Positions 16,234 through 25,900 are shown, counted from the stretch's first letter. The stretch: 64,000 bases of DNA from Patescibacteria group bacterium UBA5738 (GCA_002419295.1 DIFW01000034.1:1-64000); one strand, 5' to 3'. The notes: generated by a model not told the origin, from the sequence alone. Numbers and translations: made by a program.

Positions 16234-18747
16234 TTAAATCGTTGCGAGGAGTCTTTTTTGCAATTCAATAATCAACCGGCTGATCATTTCGATCAATAAT
16301 CTTTTGGTTTCTTCAATTTTAGCTATGATTTCGCCACGAGATGATTTCGCCGATTCAATGGATTTTTCCGTATTATTGAGCGGCGATTGATCCGCCGCCA
16401 TAATGACATTTTTCCGATCAATGCACTTTCCGTCGGAACAAGCTCCCGCACAAGTACAAGTATCTTGCCATTGAGAAATTGAAAAACAAGCATCATCGGA
16501 GCATCCTTGTTTTAATATTTGGCGTTGGATTTGATTGCCCGAGCATTGATAATTTGATGTTAGCTCATCGTTGCCGCAATTTTGCGCCAGCTCTTCTTGG
16601 GCGCCGCAAGAATTATACCAATATAAATTACCGTCATCGCATTTTTGTATTGCCCGCGGCGCGCAACCCGCAACGCATTTTCCGTTGGAGCATGCTTTGC
16701 CGTCATCGCAAACGCCGCAATTTATTGTTTGCCCGCAACCATCGCTCCATAATCCGCATTTGTAATCCCCCAGATCCGCGCAAGTTTTAGGAGCGCAGAC
16801 GGCGGTGCAATTATTGTTTGAGCAAATTTTTCCCGAAGAACAACTGCCGCAGGAAAGCGTGCCGCCGCAACCATCACTTGCCGTGCCGCAATTATAGCCC
16901 AAACTCGCGCAAGTTGTCGGAACGCACGCGGTAGAGCATTGGCCGTTGGAACAGGTCTGGCCCGAAGCGCAACTGCCGCAGGAAATCGTGCCGCCGCAAT
17001 TATTGCTCCAAGAACCGCAATTTTTACCCAATGAGGCGCAAGTTGTCGGAACGCACGCGGTGGTGACGCAATCGCCATCGCGACATGTTTTACTTTCTCC
17101 GCAAGAGGTTGCCGCGCTCCATTTCAAACATCCTCCCGAAAGCGCGCAAGTCTGCGTTCCGTTGCCGGAGCATCGCCGGGTTCCCAACGGCGAACATTCG
17201 TTCGCACATGAATTTTCACTCAAAGAACCATACACTTTTCCCGAAGAGACATCTGTTTTTTCCTGCGATACGGTTGATGAATTATTAAAATAAATTGACG
17301 CGCCGCCGATTGAACTGTACATGTATTGCCCCGCGGTCGGTTCAAAAACGCATCCTTCGCAACAAACCGTGGAATTTTGGGCGATCAACGAATTAAAAGC
17401 GGATTTAAGGCGCGTTCCTTCAATGGTCAACGAACTGGCTCGATTGGCATAAACCGCGGCGCCGGCGTTGATCAAACCTCCTCTTAAAATAACCGGCACC
17501 GGCTCTTGTTCGATCCAGATCGCATGATTTTTTGAGGCTATATCCGTTGTTATCGAATCTATTTCCAATATGATTTGGCCGCGGTCGGCCAGCGGATAGG
17601 GTGCATTGTGGTTGTTTTTAATATAAACCGCGCCGATAAGTCCGAGATTTGGAATATTGGTATTAATCTTTAAATTTTTTATCGTGATGCCGCCCGCGCC
17701 GGGATACTCATCGTTCCCGATTTTTAATATTCCGTTGTTGATTTCGGTGCCATCGATCGCCAGATCAAGTTTGTGGTCGCCCACATTGATAATTTGAAGC
17801 GCCACCGTGCCGGAAGCGATGGTGCCGTCATTGACAAATTTCAATCGGCTCGCGCTTATTTTTTCGCCATTGTCAAAAACCAATCCTGCTTGCCGATTGT
17901 CGTGGCTGTAGATATTGTCCAGATAAGCATACGCTTCCCAGCCGCTACCGTTGTTGCCCAGATACAAGCCGGTGTTTGGGGAATTTCTTAATTCAAGATT
18001 GAAAAATTTGCCGCCGGTTCTTTCGCCGCCGGTGAGAATCAAGCCCGCGCCGTCGTACCAAAAAGGCGATTGCCTGTCTTTATTGCCGTCCAGCGTTATG
18101 TTGGCCAAAGTGAACGCCGAATAACCAAGCCCCAAGCCGTTGCTGGCGAAAATAATCAGCGCCTGATGGCCGGAATAGTATTGGTTGTCGCCCAGTTTTA
18201 AAACAGTCTGGCCCATGCCGGCGCCGTAAATATGGATATTTTTCCCTCTCAATGGCAGGGCGGTGTAATAATGCGCTTCCGATCCGGAAAGAACATTGTT
18301 GATCGGAACATTTTGGTCGGCGCGCAAACCGTCATAAGTGCCGGCGCCGATATATAACGATCCGTTGTCCGGAGTCGCAGCAATTGCGCTGCGAATGACG
18401 GCGGTATAGTCGGCGCCCGACGAGATCGTGCCTCCGGCGCTGTTCTTCGCGGTTGCCGTGTTCCCGGATTTGGAGATGGTAACATCATAAACCGATGGCA
18501 GGGGAGGCTGGCCGTTGACGCACGCGCCGTTTACGCATGCTTGCCCGGCGGCGCACCGCGCGCTGTCGTCGGCCCAATGATTGGCCAAATTCCCGCCGCT
18601 CCCCAGTGTTTGCCGGCAAACCCGGCATCCTTGAACCTGTCCGGCCGCGCCGCAATCATAGGAATTGGCGTTTGCCGGATTTGAAAAACCAAAAACCAGC
18701 CAGATTCCGGCAACAAGCGCGCCCCCCAAAATTTTTTTGTTTTTCAT
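16234..18747 (-). CDS. Secreted right-handed beta-helix protein with Cys-rich repeats
   Basis: 837 residues from the ATG at 18747 (MKNKKILGG), which begins a signal peptide ending near ANANS. An N-terminal Cys-rich part is followed by a pectate-lyase-like parallel beta-helix (about 95-500: SLYIGAGTYDGL, HIYGAGMGQTVL, LENITLDGN-like turns). Then comes one DEC-type Cys module identical in pattern to those of the protein at 92-2455, and three tandem modules of the type TTCASLG-NCG-CGGTLSCGSC-SGQTCSN. The C-terminus is a helical, coiled-coil-like segment of about 60 residues without a membrane anchor. Likely a cell-surface polysaccharide-binding or -cleaving protein; catalytic residues could not be identified. 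Confidence 0.8.
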   Translation of the reverse strand: MKNKKILGGALVAGIWLVFGFSNPANANSYDCGAAGQVQGCRVCRQTLGSGGNLANHWADDSARCAAGQACVNGACVNGQPPLPSVYDVTISKSGNTATAKNSAGGTISSGADYTAVIRSAIAATPDNGSLYIGAGTYDGLRADQNVPINNVLSGSEAHYYTALPLRGKNIHIYGAGMGQTVLKLGDNQYYSGHQALIIFASNGLGLGYSAFTLANITLDGNKDRQSPFWYDGAGLILTGGERTGGKFFNLELRNSPNTGLYLGNNGSGWEAYAYLDNIYSHDNRQAGLVFDNGEKISASRLKFVNDGTIASGTVALQIINVGDHKLDLAIDGTEINNGILKIGNDEYPGAGGITIKNLKINTNIPNLGLIGAVYIKNNHNAPYPLADRGQIILEIDSITTDIASKNHAIWIEQEPVPVILRGGLINAGAAVYANRASSLTIEGTRLKSAFNSLIAQNSTVCCEGCVFEPTAGQYMYSSIGGASIYFNNSSTVSQEKTDVSSGKVYGSLSENSCANECSPLGTRRCSGNGTQTCALSGGCLKWSAATSCGESKTCRDGDCVTTACVPTTCASLGKNCGSWSNNCGGTISCGSCASGQTCSNGQCSTACVPTTCASLGYNCGTASDGCGGTLSCGSCSSGKICSNNNCTAVCAPKTCADLGDYKCGLWSDGCGQTINCGVCDDGKACSNGKCVAGCAPRAIQKCDDGNLYWYNSCGAQEELAQNCGNDELTSNYQCSGNQIQRQILKQGCSDDACFSISQWQDTCTCAGACSDGKCIDRKNVIMAADQSPLNNTEKSIESAKSSRGEIIAKIEETKRLLIEMISRLIIELQKRLLATI

Positions 18748-18824
18748 AAATTTATAACAATTTAATAAAATAATTGATACAACTTTAATTATAGAACAAA
18801 TGCTTTCCGCCAACAATTATTTTA

Positions 18825-18850
18825 AAAAATCGCCGGTAAAGGCGATTTTT
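18825..18850 (-). terminator. Terminator of tRNA-Lys
   Basis: AAAAATCGCC / GGCGATTTTT, a perfect 10-bp stem with a 6-nt loop, lies 8 bp downstream of the tRNA on the minus strand. Confidence 0.85.
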
Positions 18851-18858
18851 AAACTGGG

Positions 18859-18929
18859 TGCCCCTGGGGGGAATCGAACCCTCGTTAGCTGCTTAAAAGG
18901 CAGTTACTCTACCATTGAGTTACAGGGGC
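18859..18929 (-). tRNA. tRNA-Lys (UUU)
   Basis: 71 nt on the minus strand. The acceptor stem GCCCCTG/CAGGGGC pairs over 7 bp, the D arm is ACTC-GAGT, the anticodon loop CTTTTAA gives UUU, and the T loop is TTCGATT. The discriminator base is A. CCA is not encoded (the next bases are CCC), so it must be added by a nucleotidyltransferase. Confidence 0.95.
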
Positions 18930-18981
18930 GGAGAAATAGTTGACGAGTAACGAATAAAGCCGCAAACATTCAACAAGAAGG

Positions 18982-19010
18982 AGTATAGCACCTTTTATTA
19001 TTTTTGTCAT
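18982..19010 (-). promoter_or_regulatory. Promoter of tRNA-Lys
   Basis: On the minus strand ATGACA (19010-19005), a 17-bp spacer and TATACT (18987-18982) lie about 50 bp upstream of the tRNA. Confidence 0.65.
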
Positions 19011-19172
19011 CCTCGCGCATAAGTCCACTGCTTACTGGAGATGAAATTTTAAGGTCTAACCCTCGCATTAACGAAGGATAGATCTTGAAATCTTGTTTTT
19101 AGCGAGCGGTTACCGCGTGTCAGCCTTGGGTAAATGACATCCCGATTATTGCGCAATGTTTGGATAAAAAAT
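19011..19172. other. Gene-free part of the tRNA-Lys / tspO divergent region
   Basis: The 341 bp between tRNA-Lys and tspO hold the tRNA promoter, the tspO promoter and this middle part, in which I see no ORF, RNA or convincing dyad. Confidence 0.5.
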
Positions 19173-19201
19173 TTGAACAAAAACGGCAAAAAGGGTAGAA
19201 T
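19173..19201 (+). promoter_or_regulatory. Promoter of tspO
   Basis: TTGAAC at 19173-19178, a 17-bp spacer and TAGAAT at 19196-19201. The 60-nt leader includes a 7-bp hairpin (TTGAGCG / CGCTTAA). Confidence 0.7.
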
Positions 19202-19270
19202 TCCAATTAAGAGGTGAAAAATATTTGAGCGACAGGCGCTTAATTTTGTAATTCAAAGTAAATAAAAAAT

Positions 19271-19816
19271 ATGCAAAAACGGAATATTTTCAAGCTGGTT
19301 GCCGGTATTTTGATTTGCCAAGCCGCCGGCGGGATCGGCTCCGTATTTACCGTGCCGGCGGTTAAAGGCTGGTATGACCAATTGGCCAAGCCGTCGTGGA
19401 CGCCGCCGGGGGAAGTGATCGGCGCGGTGTGGATGGTGCTGTATTTGTTGATGGGGCTTTCGCTGTATCTGGTTTGGGCCAGAAACTGGCAGATTGAGCA
19501 ATCGCTCGCCGGGCGCGCCGCGCGCGCGTGGAATCAAATATCCCAAAAACTGCTTGACGGCGCGTGGCAAAAGCAGAATATTATCGCGATTTTCTCCATG
19601 CAACTGATTTTGAATGTGTTGTGGTCGTTCATTTTTTTTGAATTAAAATCGCCGGGACTGGCGTTTTTTGAATTATTGATGCTTTGGGTGGCAATCGCCT
19701 ATACTATTGCCAATTTTTGGCGCGTGTCGAAACTTGCGGCATATCTGCTGATGCCTTATATCGCGTGGGTGACTTTTGCCGGTTATCTCAACTTCGCCAT
19801 TTGGCAAATGAACTGA
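19271..19816 (+). CDS. tspO: TspO/MBR family membrane protein
   Basis: 181 residues, five hydrophobic segments. The family signatures are present: GGIGSVFT, WYDQLAKPSWTPP in the first loop, VWMVLYLLMG, and W/N-rich helices (LNVLWSFIFF, YLLMPYIAWVTFAGYLN). TspO proteins bind porphyrins and other hydrophobic ligands and act in tetrapyrrole handling or stress responses. An insertion between helices 2 and 3 makes it about 20 residues longer than typical bacterial TspO. It has its own promoter. Confidence 0.9.
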   Translation: MQKRNIFKLVAGILICQAAGGIGSVFTVPAVKGWYDQLAKPSWTPPGEVIGAVWMVLYLLMGLSLYLVWARNWQIEQSLAGRAARAWNQISQKLLDGAWQKQNIIAIFSMQLILNVLWSFIFFELKSPGLAFFELLMLWVAIAYTIANFWRVSKLAAYLLMPYIAWVTFAGYLNFAIWQMN

Positions 19817-19887
19817 ACAAGCCGAAATCTGGAAATTGCGGCAGAAAAATATTTGATTATTGAATATAATATCTAGGACCAATTATT

Positions 19888-21024
19888 ATGGCTTATATTA
19901 AACACGAAGAATTTTGGGAGCGTAACGAATATGAGACATGCGCCCTTTTCGCCGACTTGTTGTTTATGAATGTGGAAAAATTTTCTCCCGAATTAGCCAA
20001 TGATCCGGACAGAATTTATTTAACCGACGAAGATATTGCGCTTTTGGACAAAGCCGGTGTTTTGAATCGGATTTTTCGCAAATGGTTGCAAACCACATGG
20101 CTCAACGAGGGCGATTCACGCCATTTTCACGGTGCCACGCCGCGCCAGGAGCTGGCGGCTCTTTATCCTGATTTGGATTTGGGACGAGATTTTATCACGG
20201 CAAAATTACAAAAAGACAAAAATGGCCAATGGAGCGTGGCGCCGGCATATTTTTCCCGCAGAATGCTGAAAGAATCGGGCGGCGGCGGTGTGTTTGAATT
20301 GGGATTAAAAAATAAAAAAAATGCCAAGAAAGGCGAGATGGTGGCGCCTCATTTTGATTGTGAATTTGCCGCATTCATTGATTTTTTGGATATTATGGAA
20401 AAAATTGGTAAATCAAAAATAAATGATAGTGACGAATTTACGAGATATTTAAGCTTGTTTTTCCAATGGGCGCCGGCAAATATAATTCTAGATTCGAGAT
20501 TAAAAATCAATGAAGAAAAATTCTTGAAAATGACATCCGAGTTATATCATTATTTTGAATGGATGTTTAATCATCAAAAAAAGGGGAAAGACGATTTTTT
20601 CGGCATTGATCCGGTTTTTCGGACAATTTGGGGAATCTTTCAAAAATTCAACAAAAATCTTGCCGGCTATGAAGAAATAGTTATGGTGGATGAAAAAAAG
20701 ATGGCGCGATTTAATCAAAAAAATAAAGAATTCCGCAAATCGTTTGAGGTATTCCATCGATTGGGCATTGCTTTTGACCGTTATTTCCTTTTTCCTCTTG
20801 ACTGTTATTTTGGCGGGATGGAGTGCGTTTGGACGAGTCGGGAAGCGTTTTTTGATGAAATGGGGTTGGGAATCGCGTTTTTAAAAAACAAACTCAATCC
20901 GCCGGAACTTAATCCGGAAGCGAAAAAATATCTGGATATTGGTGATACATTTTTCGATTTGAAGTATAATTGGTTTGTGCCGCCCACTGCGTTTCGCTTC
21001 TTGGAATCTTTGTATTCGGAATAA
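19888..21024 (+). CDS. Hypothetical protein, cytoplasmic
   Basis: 378 residues, no signal or membrane segment, many aromatic residues and helices (EEFWERNEYETCALFADLLF; FRKWLQTTWLNEGDSRHFHG). Noteworthy conserved-looking polar motifs are HFHG near residue 90 and APHFDCEFAAFIDF near 155, which could bind metal or nucleotide, but I recognise no family. It stands alone between tspO and the P-type ATPase with the same orientation. Confidence 0.65.
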   Translation: MAYIKHEEFWERNEYETCALFADLLFMNVEKFSPELANDPDRIYLTDEDIALLDKAGVLNRIFRKWLQTTWLNEGDSRHFHGATPRQELAALYPDLDLGRDFITAKLQKDKNGQWSVAPAYFSRRMLKESGGGGVFELGLKNKKNAKKGEMVAPHFDCEFAAFIDFLDIMEKIGKSKINDSDEFTRYLSLFFQWAPANIILDSRLKINEEKFLKMTSELYHYFEWMFNHQKKGKDDFFGIDPVFRTIWGIFQKFNKNLAGYEEIVMVDEKKMARFNQKNKEFRKSFEVFHRLGIAFDRYFLFPLDCYFGGMECVWTSREAFFDEMGLGIAFLKNKLNPPELNPEAKKYLDIGDTFFDLKYNWFVPPTAFRFLESLYSE

Positions 21025-21057
21025 TAAATTGTTTTTGCGGCGGCGCGTTGAAAATAT

Positions 21058-23730
21058 ATGATGGCGGAAAAAAAGATTAATTGGCATAACATTTCGCATA
21101 AAAAAGCGGCGGAAATACTGCGATCCGATTCCGAAAAAGGATTATCGGAACAGGAAGCGGCAATCCGCCAAACTAAAACGGGGAAAAACAGGCTTTCCGA
21201 AGAAAAGCCTGTTTCGCGCGTTAAAATATTTTTGGAACAGTTTTCAAGCCCGTTGATCTATATTTTGATATTTGCCGGCATCGTCACTTTGTTTTTAAAG
21301 GAATACGCCGACGCGATTGTTATTTTCGCGGCGGTGTTTTTGAACGCGATTGTCGGTTATATCCAAGAAAGCAAATCGTCAAAAGCGTTGAGAGAATTAA
21401 AAAAAGTTTTGAGTTTGAAAGCCATTGTCGTGAGAAACGGCAAAGAGAGGGAAATTCTGGCCGATGATCTTGTGCCCGGAGATATAATTTTGCTAAAACC
21501 GGGCGATAAGGTGCCGGTTGACGGCCGTTTGCTGGAAAATCACGGATTGAAAATAAACGAATCGGCCCTAACCGGAGAATGGCTTCCGGCTTCAAAAAAT
21601 GCCGCGACCATTCCCGAAAATACGCCTCTGGCCGACAGAGATAATTTGGTTTATATGGGGACGATCGTGGAAGACGGGCGGGGCAAATTCGTGGCGACGG
21701 GGACGGGGAACGAAACCGAAATTGGAAAAATCAGCAACATGGTCAGGGAAACAAAAGAGGATAAAACTCCCTATCAAAAAAAACTAGCCCATTTTTCAAA
21801 AATTATCGGCATAGTGGTTGGGATAATTTGTTTTATCATATTTGTTGAAGGAATGTTGACCGGCGGGGAATTCGTCGAAATGTTTACCACGGCGGTGGCG
21901 ATCGCGGTCGCTTCAATTCCCGAAGGCCTGCCGGTGGCGATGACGGTGATTTTGGCGCTCGGGATGCAAAGAATACTCAAAAAGAAAGGATTGGTGCGAA
22001 AATTGGCGGCGGCCGAGACTTTGGGGAGCACTTCGGTAATCGCCACCGATAAAACCGGAACTCTCACGAAGGGGAAAATGAATGTGGCGGGAATATTCAC
22101 TTTTTCTCTGCCGGAAGAAAAAGTTTTGAAAGTTGCCATTTTGTGCAGTGAAGCGTTTGTCGAAAATCCTCAAGATCAGCCGGAGAAATGGGAGATCAGG
22201 GGAATGCCCACGGAAAGAGCGTTGGTTTTGGAAGGCGCCAAGTCGGGGCTTGTCAAAGAGGAAATGGAAGATGACGAACCGGAAATCGATGTAATTTCTT
22301 TCTGCTCCGAATGCAAATATTCGGCCAGTTTGAGAAGGATGCACAAGGCGCGTTCCCGCCGGCAATTTTTGCTTGCCGATGAAGAAAAAAACATTATTTA
22401 TGCCAAAGGCGCGCCCGAAGTTATTTTGGAAAAATCAAAATATTTGGAATTTAACGGCAAGCTCGAGGCGATAGACAAGGGGAAAAAAGATCTTTTGTAT
22501 AAAAAATACGAAGAATTGACGGGTAAGGGATACCGAGTTTTAGCCGCGGCCTACAAAGGGGCGCGCGAGTCGGATGTTGCCGCGGGTGATTTCAAAAAAT
22601 CAGTTAACGGGTTGGTTTTTGCCGGGTTGATTTTTTTGGAAGATCCTGTGCGCGAAGAAGCCAAAGAAGCGATACAAACTTGCTATCGGGCGGGAATGAG
22701 GCCGATTATCATTACCGGCGACCACGGCTTGACGGCGAAGGCGATTGCCAATAAATTGGGCATTGATGTCGGGAGCGAAAACATTATGGAGGGCAAAGAC
22801 CTGGAAAAAATGTCCGAGGCGGAATTTGCCGCGAAAATAAAAAATATCCGAATTTATGCCCGAGTGGAACCGAAGCACAAATTAAGGATTATCAAAGCCT
22901 GGCAAAAGAAAGGAGAAGTGGTGGCGATGACCGGCGACGGGATTAATGACGCTCCCGCGTTGAAACAAGCCAACATCGGAGTGGCCTTGGGATCGGGAAC
23001 CGAAGTTGCCAAAGAAGTCGCCGACATTGTTTTATTAACCGATGATTTTTCCATTATCGTGGCGGCGGTGGAGGAGGGGCGCGCCATTCTTGACAATATC
23101 AGGAAAATAATCACCTATCTTTTGTCCGACAGCTTCACTGAGATAGTTTTGATAGGGTCCAGCATGCTGGCGGGGTTGCCTTTGCCGGTTACCGCGGTCC
23201 AAATTTTATGGATAAATCTGATAGAAGACGGATTGCCCAATGTTGCTTTGGCTTTTGAACCCAAAGAAAACGATTTAATGAGCCAAAAACCGCAAGGACT
23301 TAACATTCCTTTGCTTACCCGGGAGATGAAAATAATCATTTTTGTCGTCGGATTGCTCACGGATTTACTGCTTTTGGGATTGTTCTTTTGGCTTGTCGGC
23401 AAAAATTACGATATAAAATACATCCAAACGATGATCTTTGCCGGTCTTGCCATAGATTCTATTTTTTATGTGTTTTGTTGCAAGAGCTTGAGAAAAAATT
23501 TATGGCACACCAACATCTTCAACAATAAGCTTTTGATTGTCGCGTGGTTCGCGGGGTTGGCCGGTTTGCTTTCCGCGGTTTATTTTCCCGCTCTGAACAA
23601 GTTGCTTGGCACCGTTCCTTTGCCGGGTTTTTCTTGGCTTATTATCATCGGATTGGCGATTCTCAATGTGGTTTTGATTGAAGCCGCCAAGTATTATTTT
23701 ATCGCCGGACACAAAACGGAAAAGATTTAA
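21058..23730 (+). CDS. P-type cation-transporting ATPase, Ca2+-like (type IIA)
   Basis: 890 residues. Cation ATPase N-terminal domain, actuator domain (LTGE at about 170), phosphorylation site DKTGTLTKG at about 330, nucleotide-binding domain with KGAPE, hinge MTGDGINDAPALK at about 625, and ten membrane segments. The ion-site motifs are IPEGLP in M4 and NLIEDGLPNVAL in M6, the pattern of Ca2+/Mn2+ pumps of the SERCA/PMR1 type. The actuator TGES reads TGEW here; the catalytic Glu is kept but the Ser is replaced. The start has two adjacent ATG codons. Expected to export Ca2+ or a similar cation. Confidence 0.92.
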   Translation: MMAEKKINWHNISHKKAAEILRSDSEKGLSEQEAAIRQTKTGKNRLSEEKPVSRVKIFLEQFSSPLIYILIFAGIVTLFLKEYADAIVIFAAVFLNAIVGYIQESKSSKALRELKKVLSLKAIVVRNGKEREILADDLVPGDIILLKPGDKVPVDGRLLENHGLKINESALTGEWLPASKNAATIPENTPLADRDNLVYMGTIVEDGRGKFVATGTGNETEIGKISNMVRETKEDKTPYQKKLAHFSKIIGIVVGIICFIIFVEGMLTGGEFVEMFTTAVAIAVASIPEGLPVAMTVILALGMQRILKKKGLVRKLAAAETLGSTSVIATDKTGTLTKGKMNVAGIFTFSLPEEKVLKVAILCSEAFVENPQDQPEKWEIRGMPTERALVLEGAKSGLVKEEMEDDEPEIDVISFCSECKYSASLRRMHKARSRRQFLLADEEKNIIYAKGAPEVILEKSKYLEFNGKLEAIDKGKKDLLYKKYEELTGKGYRVLAAAYKGARESDVAAGDFKKSVNGLVFAGLIFLEDPVREEAKEAIQTCYRAGMRPIIITGDHGLTAKAIANKLGIDVGSENIMEGKDLEKMSEAEFAAKIKNIRIYARVEPKHKLRIIKAWQKKGEVVAMTGDGINDAPALKQANIGVALGSGTEVAKEVADIVLLTDDFSIIVAAVEEGRAILDNIRKIITYLLSDSFTEIVLIGSSMLAGLPLPVTAVQILWINLIEDGLPNVALAFEPKENDLMSQKPQGLNIPLLTREMKIIIFVVGLLTDLLLLGLFFWLVGKNYDIKYIQTMIFAGLAIDSIFYVFCCKSLRKNLWHTNIFNNKLLIVAWFAGLAGLLSAVYFPALNKLLGTVPLPGFSWLIIIGLAILNVVLIEAAKYYFIAGHKTEKI

Positions 23731-23779
23731 AAAACGAAACTGATCCGAGGTCGGAGAAATTCGCTGCGGCGGCCGCGGG

Positions 23780-23808
23780 TTTACAAAGTGCCGTGATTTT
23801 GACATAAT
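23780..23808 (+). promoter_or_regulatory. Promoter of the thioredoxin-DsbD-like gene
   Basis: TTTACA at 23780-23785, a 17-bp spacer and CATAAT at 23803-23808. A Shine-Dalgarno-like AAGGAG (23813-23818) lies 13 nt before the ATG. Confidence 0.65.
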
Positions 23809-23831
23809 GGGGAAGGAGCAAATTTAACTTT

Positions 23832-25034
23832 ATGATCGCGAAAAAATTGTTATTTTTGGTGTTTTCATTGGCCGCCTTCTTATCGCCGATAGCGGTTTTG
23901 GCGCAAAATCCGGTCAATGTTTATTTTTTTTGGGGTCAAGGATGCCCTCATTGTGAACGCGAGAAGGTGTTTCTCGCGGAACTTGAAGGCAATTATCCGC
24001 AAATTACGGTGCGGGATTTTGAAGTTTGGAAAAGCGCCGAAAACCGCCAAATTTTGATTGATTTGGGCAAAGCGCTCAATGTTGATGTTTCGGGGGTGCC
24101 GTTTACCGTGGTGGGCGATAAGTACTTTATCGGCTGGTATGACAAAGATTCCACCGGCAAGGCGATTGAAGCCGCCGTGGCAACGGCAACGGAGCAAGGG
24201 TGCGCCGATATTGCCGCCGGCATTATTGATCCCGGAAATGATCCGCAAGAGAACGGCAGTTGCGGCGAGCAAGATAAGGAAGAGATTCCTCAAAGCGTCA
24301 ATGTGCCGTTTTTGGGGCAAATCAATGTGAAAGATTTTTCCCTGCCGGCGATTGCCGTAATATTGGGCGCGCTGGACGGATTCAATCCGTGCGCGATGTG
24401 GACGCTCTTGTTCTTGATCAGTCTGCTTTTAGGCATGGAAAACCGCAAGCGAATGTGGATTTTGGGATGCGCTTTTATCGTCGCGTCGTCTTTGGTTTAT
24501 TTCACATTTATGGCCGCGTGGCTCAATCTACTTTTGTTTATCGGTTTTATTTTCTGGGTGCGTTTTGCCGTGGGCGCGATAGCGATCGGCGGTGGAATTT
24601 ATAATTTAAAATCATATTTTTCCAAAAAACCGGCGGTTTGCGCCAATGCCGCGGATCCCAAGAGAAAAAAAGTTTTTGACAAAATAAAGAACATCACTCG
24701 GCAAAATAATTTTTATTTCGCGCTGGGAGGCATCATCCTGCTGGCGTTTGCGGTGAATCTGGTGGAGCTGATCTGTTCGGCCGGCTTGCCGGTGATTTTC
24801 ACCCAAATTCTGGCGATGAGCGATTTGGCGGCATGGCAATATTATTCCTATATCGCGCTTTATATTTTGGTTTTTATGGCCGACGATTTGTTTATTTTTT
24901 TCGCGGCGATGATAACTCTTAAAATGGCGGGCGCCACTTCCAAATATCAGAAGGCGTCGCATTTGATCGGCGGGGTTTTGATGCTGGCAATCGGTCTTTT
25001 GCTGATTTTCCGTCCCGAATGGCTGATGTTTTAG
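23832..25034 (+). CDS. Exported thioredoxin domain fused to a DsbD/CcdA-like membrane domain
   Basis: 400 residues. A signal segment (1-24) is followed by a thioredoxin fold with the active site GCPHCERE at about residue 36 and the cis-Pro loop GVPFTVVG. After a linker come six or more membrane helices; helix-associated Cys motifs DGFNPCAMWT (about 180) and VELICSAGLPVIFT (about 315) match the two redox Cys of DsbD/CcdA transporters. It probably moves electrons from cytoplasmic thioredoxin across the membrane to its own exported thioredoxin domain, serving disulfide reduction of the Cys-rich surface proteins. Confidence 0.87.
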   Translation: MIAKKLLFLVFSLAAFLSPIAVLAQNPVNVYFFWGQGCPHCEREKVFLAELEGNYPQITVRDFEVWKSAENRQILIDLGKALNVDVSGVPFTVVGDKYFIGWYDKDSTGKAIEAAVATATEQGCADIAAGIIDPGNDPQENGSCGEQDKEEIPQSVNVPFLGQINVKDFSLPAIAVILGALDGFNPCAMWTLLFLISLLLGMENRKRMWILGCAFIVASSLVYFTFMAAWLNLLLFIGFIFWVRFAVGAIAIGGGIYNLKSYFSKKPAVCANAADPKRKKVFDKIKNITRQNNFYFALGGIILLAFAVNLVELICSAGLPVIFTQILAMSDLAAWQYYSYIALYILVFMADDLFIFFAAMITLKMAGATSKYQKASHLIGGVLMLAIGLLLIFRPEWLMF

Positions 25035-25127
25035 TTGATTTCGCTTGCCCCCTTGAAGGTTTTGGCAAATCAAGGTAGTATCATAGGGGCGATGAATTTA
25101 ATATTAGGCTATAAGCTAAATTTTTTT

Positions 25128-25136
25128 TGGTAAAAT
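25128..25136 (+). promoter_or_regulatory. Extended -10 element directly before pyrH
   Basis: TGGTAAAAT (TAAAAT at 25131-25136), identical to the element before the DUF3467 gene. The expected start near 25143 would make the pyrH mRNA leaderless. Confidence 0.5.
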
Positions 25137-25144
25137 TTAAAAAT

Positions 25145-25891
25145 ATGACAAAAAAAACGGCAAAAAAACAGCAATTGATCGTGGCTTCTTTGGGAGGATC
25201 GGTGGTTTATCCCTATGGCGAGAAATACAATAACGGACTGGATGTTCCGTTTTTGCGCGATTTGCGCCAATTTCTTTTGGAGCAAGCGAAGTCGGGCCGG
25301 CGATTTGTGATTGTGGTGGGCGGAGGGAAGTCATGCCGGATCTACCAAAAAGCGGCGCGCGAGGTGCTGGGAGAAAAAAAGAATGATAAAGATTTGGATT
25401 GGATTGGCATTCAGGCGACAAAAATGAACGCGCTCTTTGTCGCCAAGATTCTGCGGGAAATTTCTTTTCCCCAGATACTGGACCATGAACCGAACAAAAA
25501 AGAGGTCAGCGCGTTTTTAAAAAGCAATAAAAAAATTCTGATGGTTTCCGGATGGCTTCCGGGCGGCTCGACGGATTATGATGCCATGAAATGCGCGATA
25601 ATTTTTGGCGCCCAAGAAATAATTTCGGCCAGCGACGCGCATTTCGTTTGCGATAAGGACCCGCGCAAATTTAACGACGCCAGACCGATCAAAGAATTGA
25701 CTTGGGCCGAATACCAAAAGCTGATTCCTTCAAAATGGGTGCCCGGGCTTTCAACGCCCGTGGATCCGGTGGCGGCCAAGCTGGCGAAGAAGCACAAAAT
25801 AACGGTGAAAAAAATTAAAGGCAACGATATTGAGGGTTTTCGCAAAGCGATGGACGGGGAAGGGTTTGAAGGATCAATTATTCGCGGTTAA
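25145..25891 (+). CDS. pyrH: Uridylate kinase (UMP kinase)
   Basis: 248 residues from the ATG at 25145. An amino-acid-kinase fold: IVASLGGSVVYP at the N-terminus, VIVVGGGKSCR, WLPGGSTDYDA, SDAHFVCDKDPRKF and a final PVDPVAAKLAKKH. It phosphorylates UMP to UDP. The Gly-rich P-loop and the short length resemble the archaeal-type UMP kinases commonly found in CPR genomes rather than the hexameric GTP-regulated proteobacterial form. It is followed by a strong terminator. Confidence 0.85.
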   Translation: MTKKTAKKQQLIVASLGGSVVYPYGEKYNNGLDVPFLRDLRQFLLEQAKSGRRFVIVVGGGKSCRIYQKAAREVLGEKKNDKDLDWIGIQATKMNALFVAKILREISFPQILDHEPNKKEVSAFLKSNKKILMVSGWLPGGSTDYDAMKCAIIFGAQEIISASDAHFVCDKDPRKFNDARPIKELTWAEYQKLIPSKWVPGLSTPVDPVAAKLAKKHKITVKKIKGNDIEGFRKAMDGEGFEGSIIRG

Positions 25892-25900
25892 GAAATCGCT

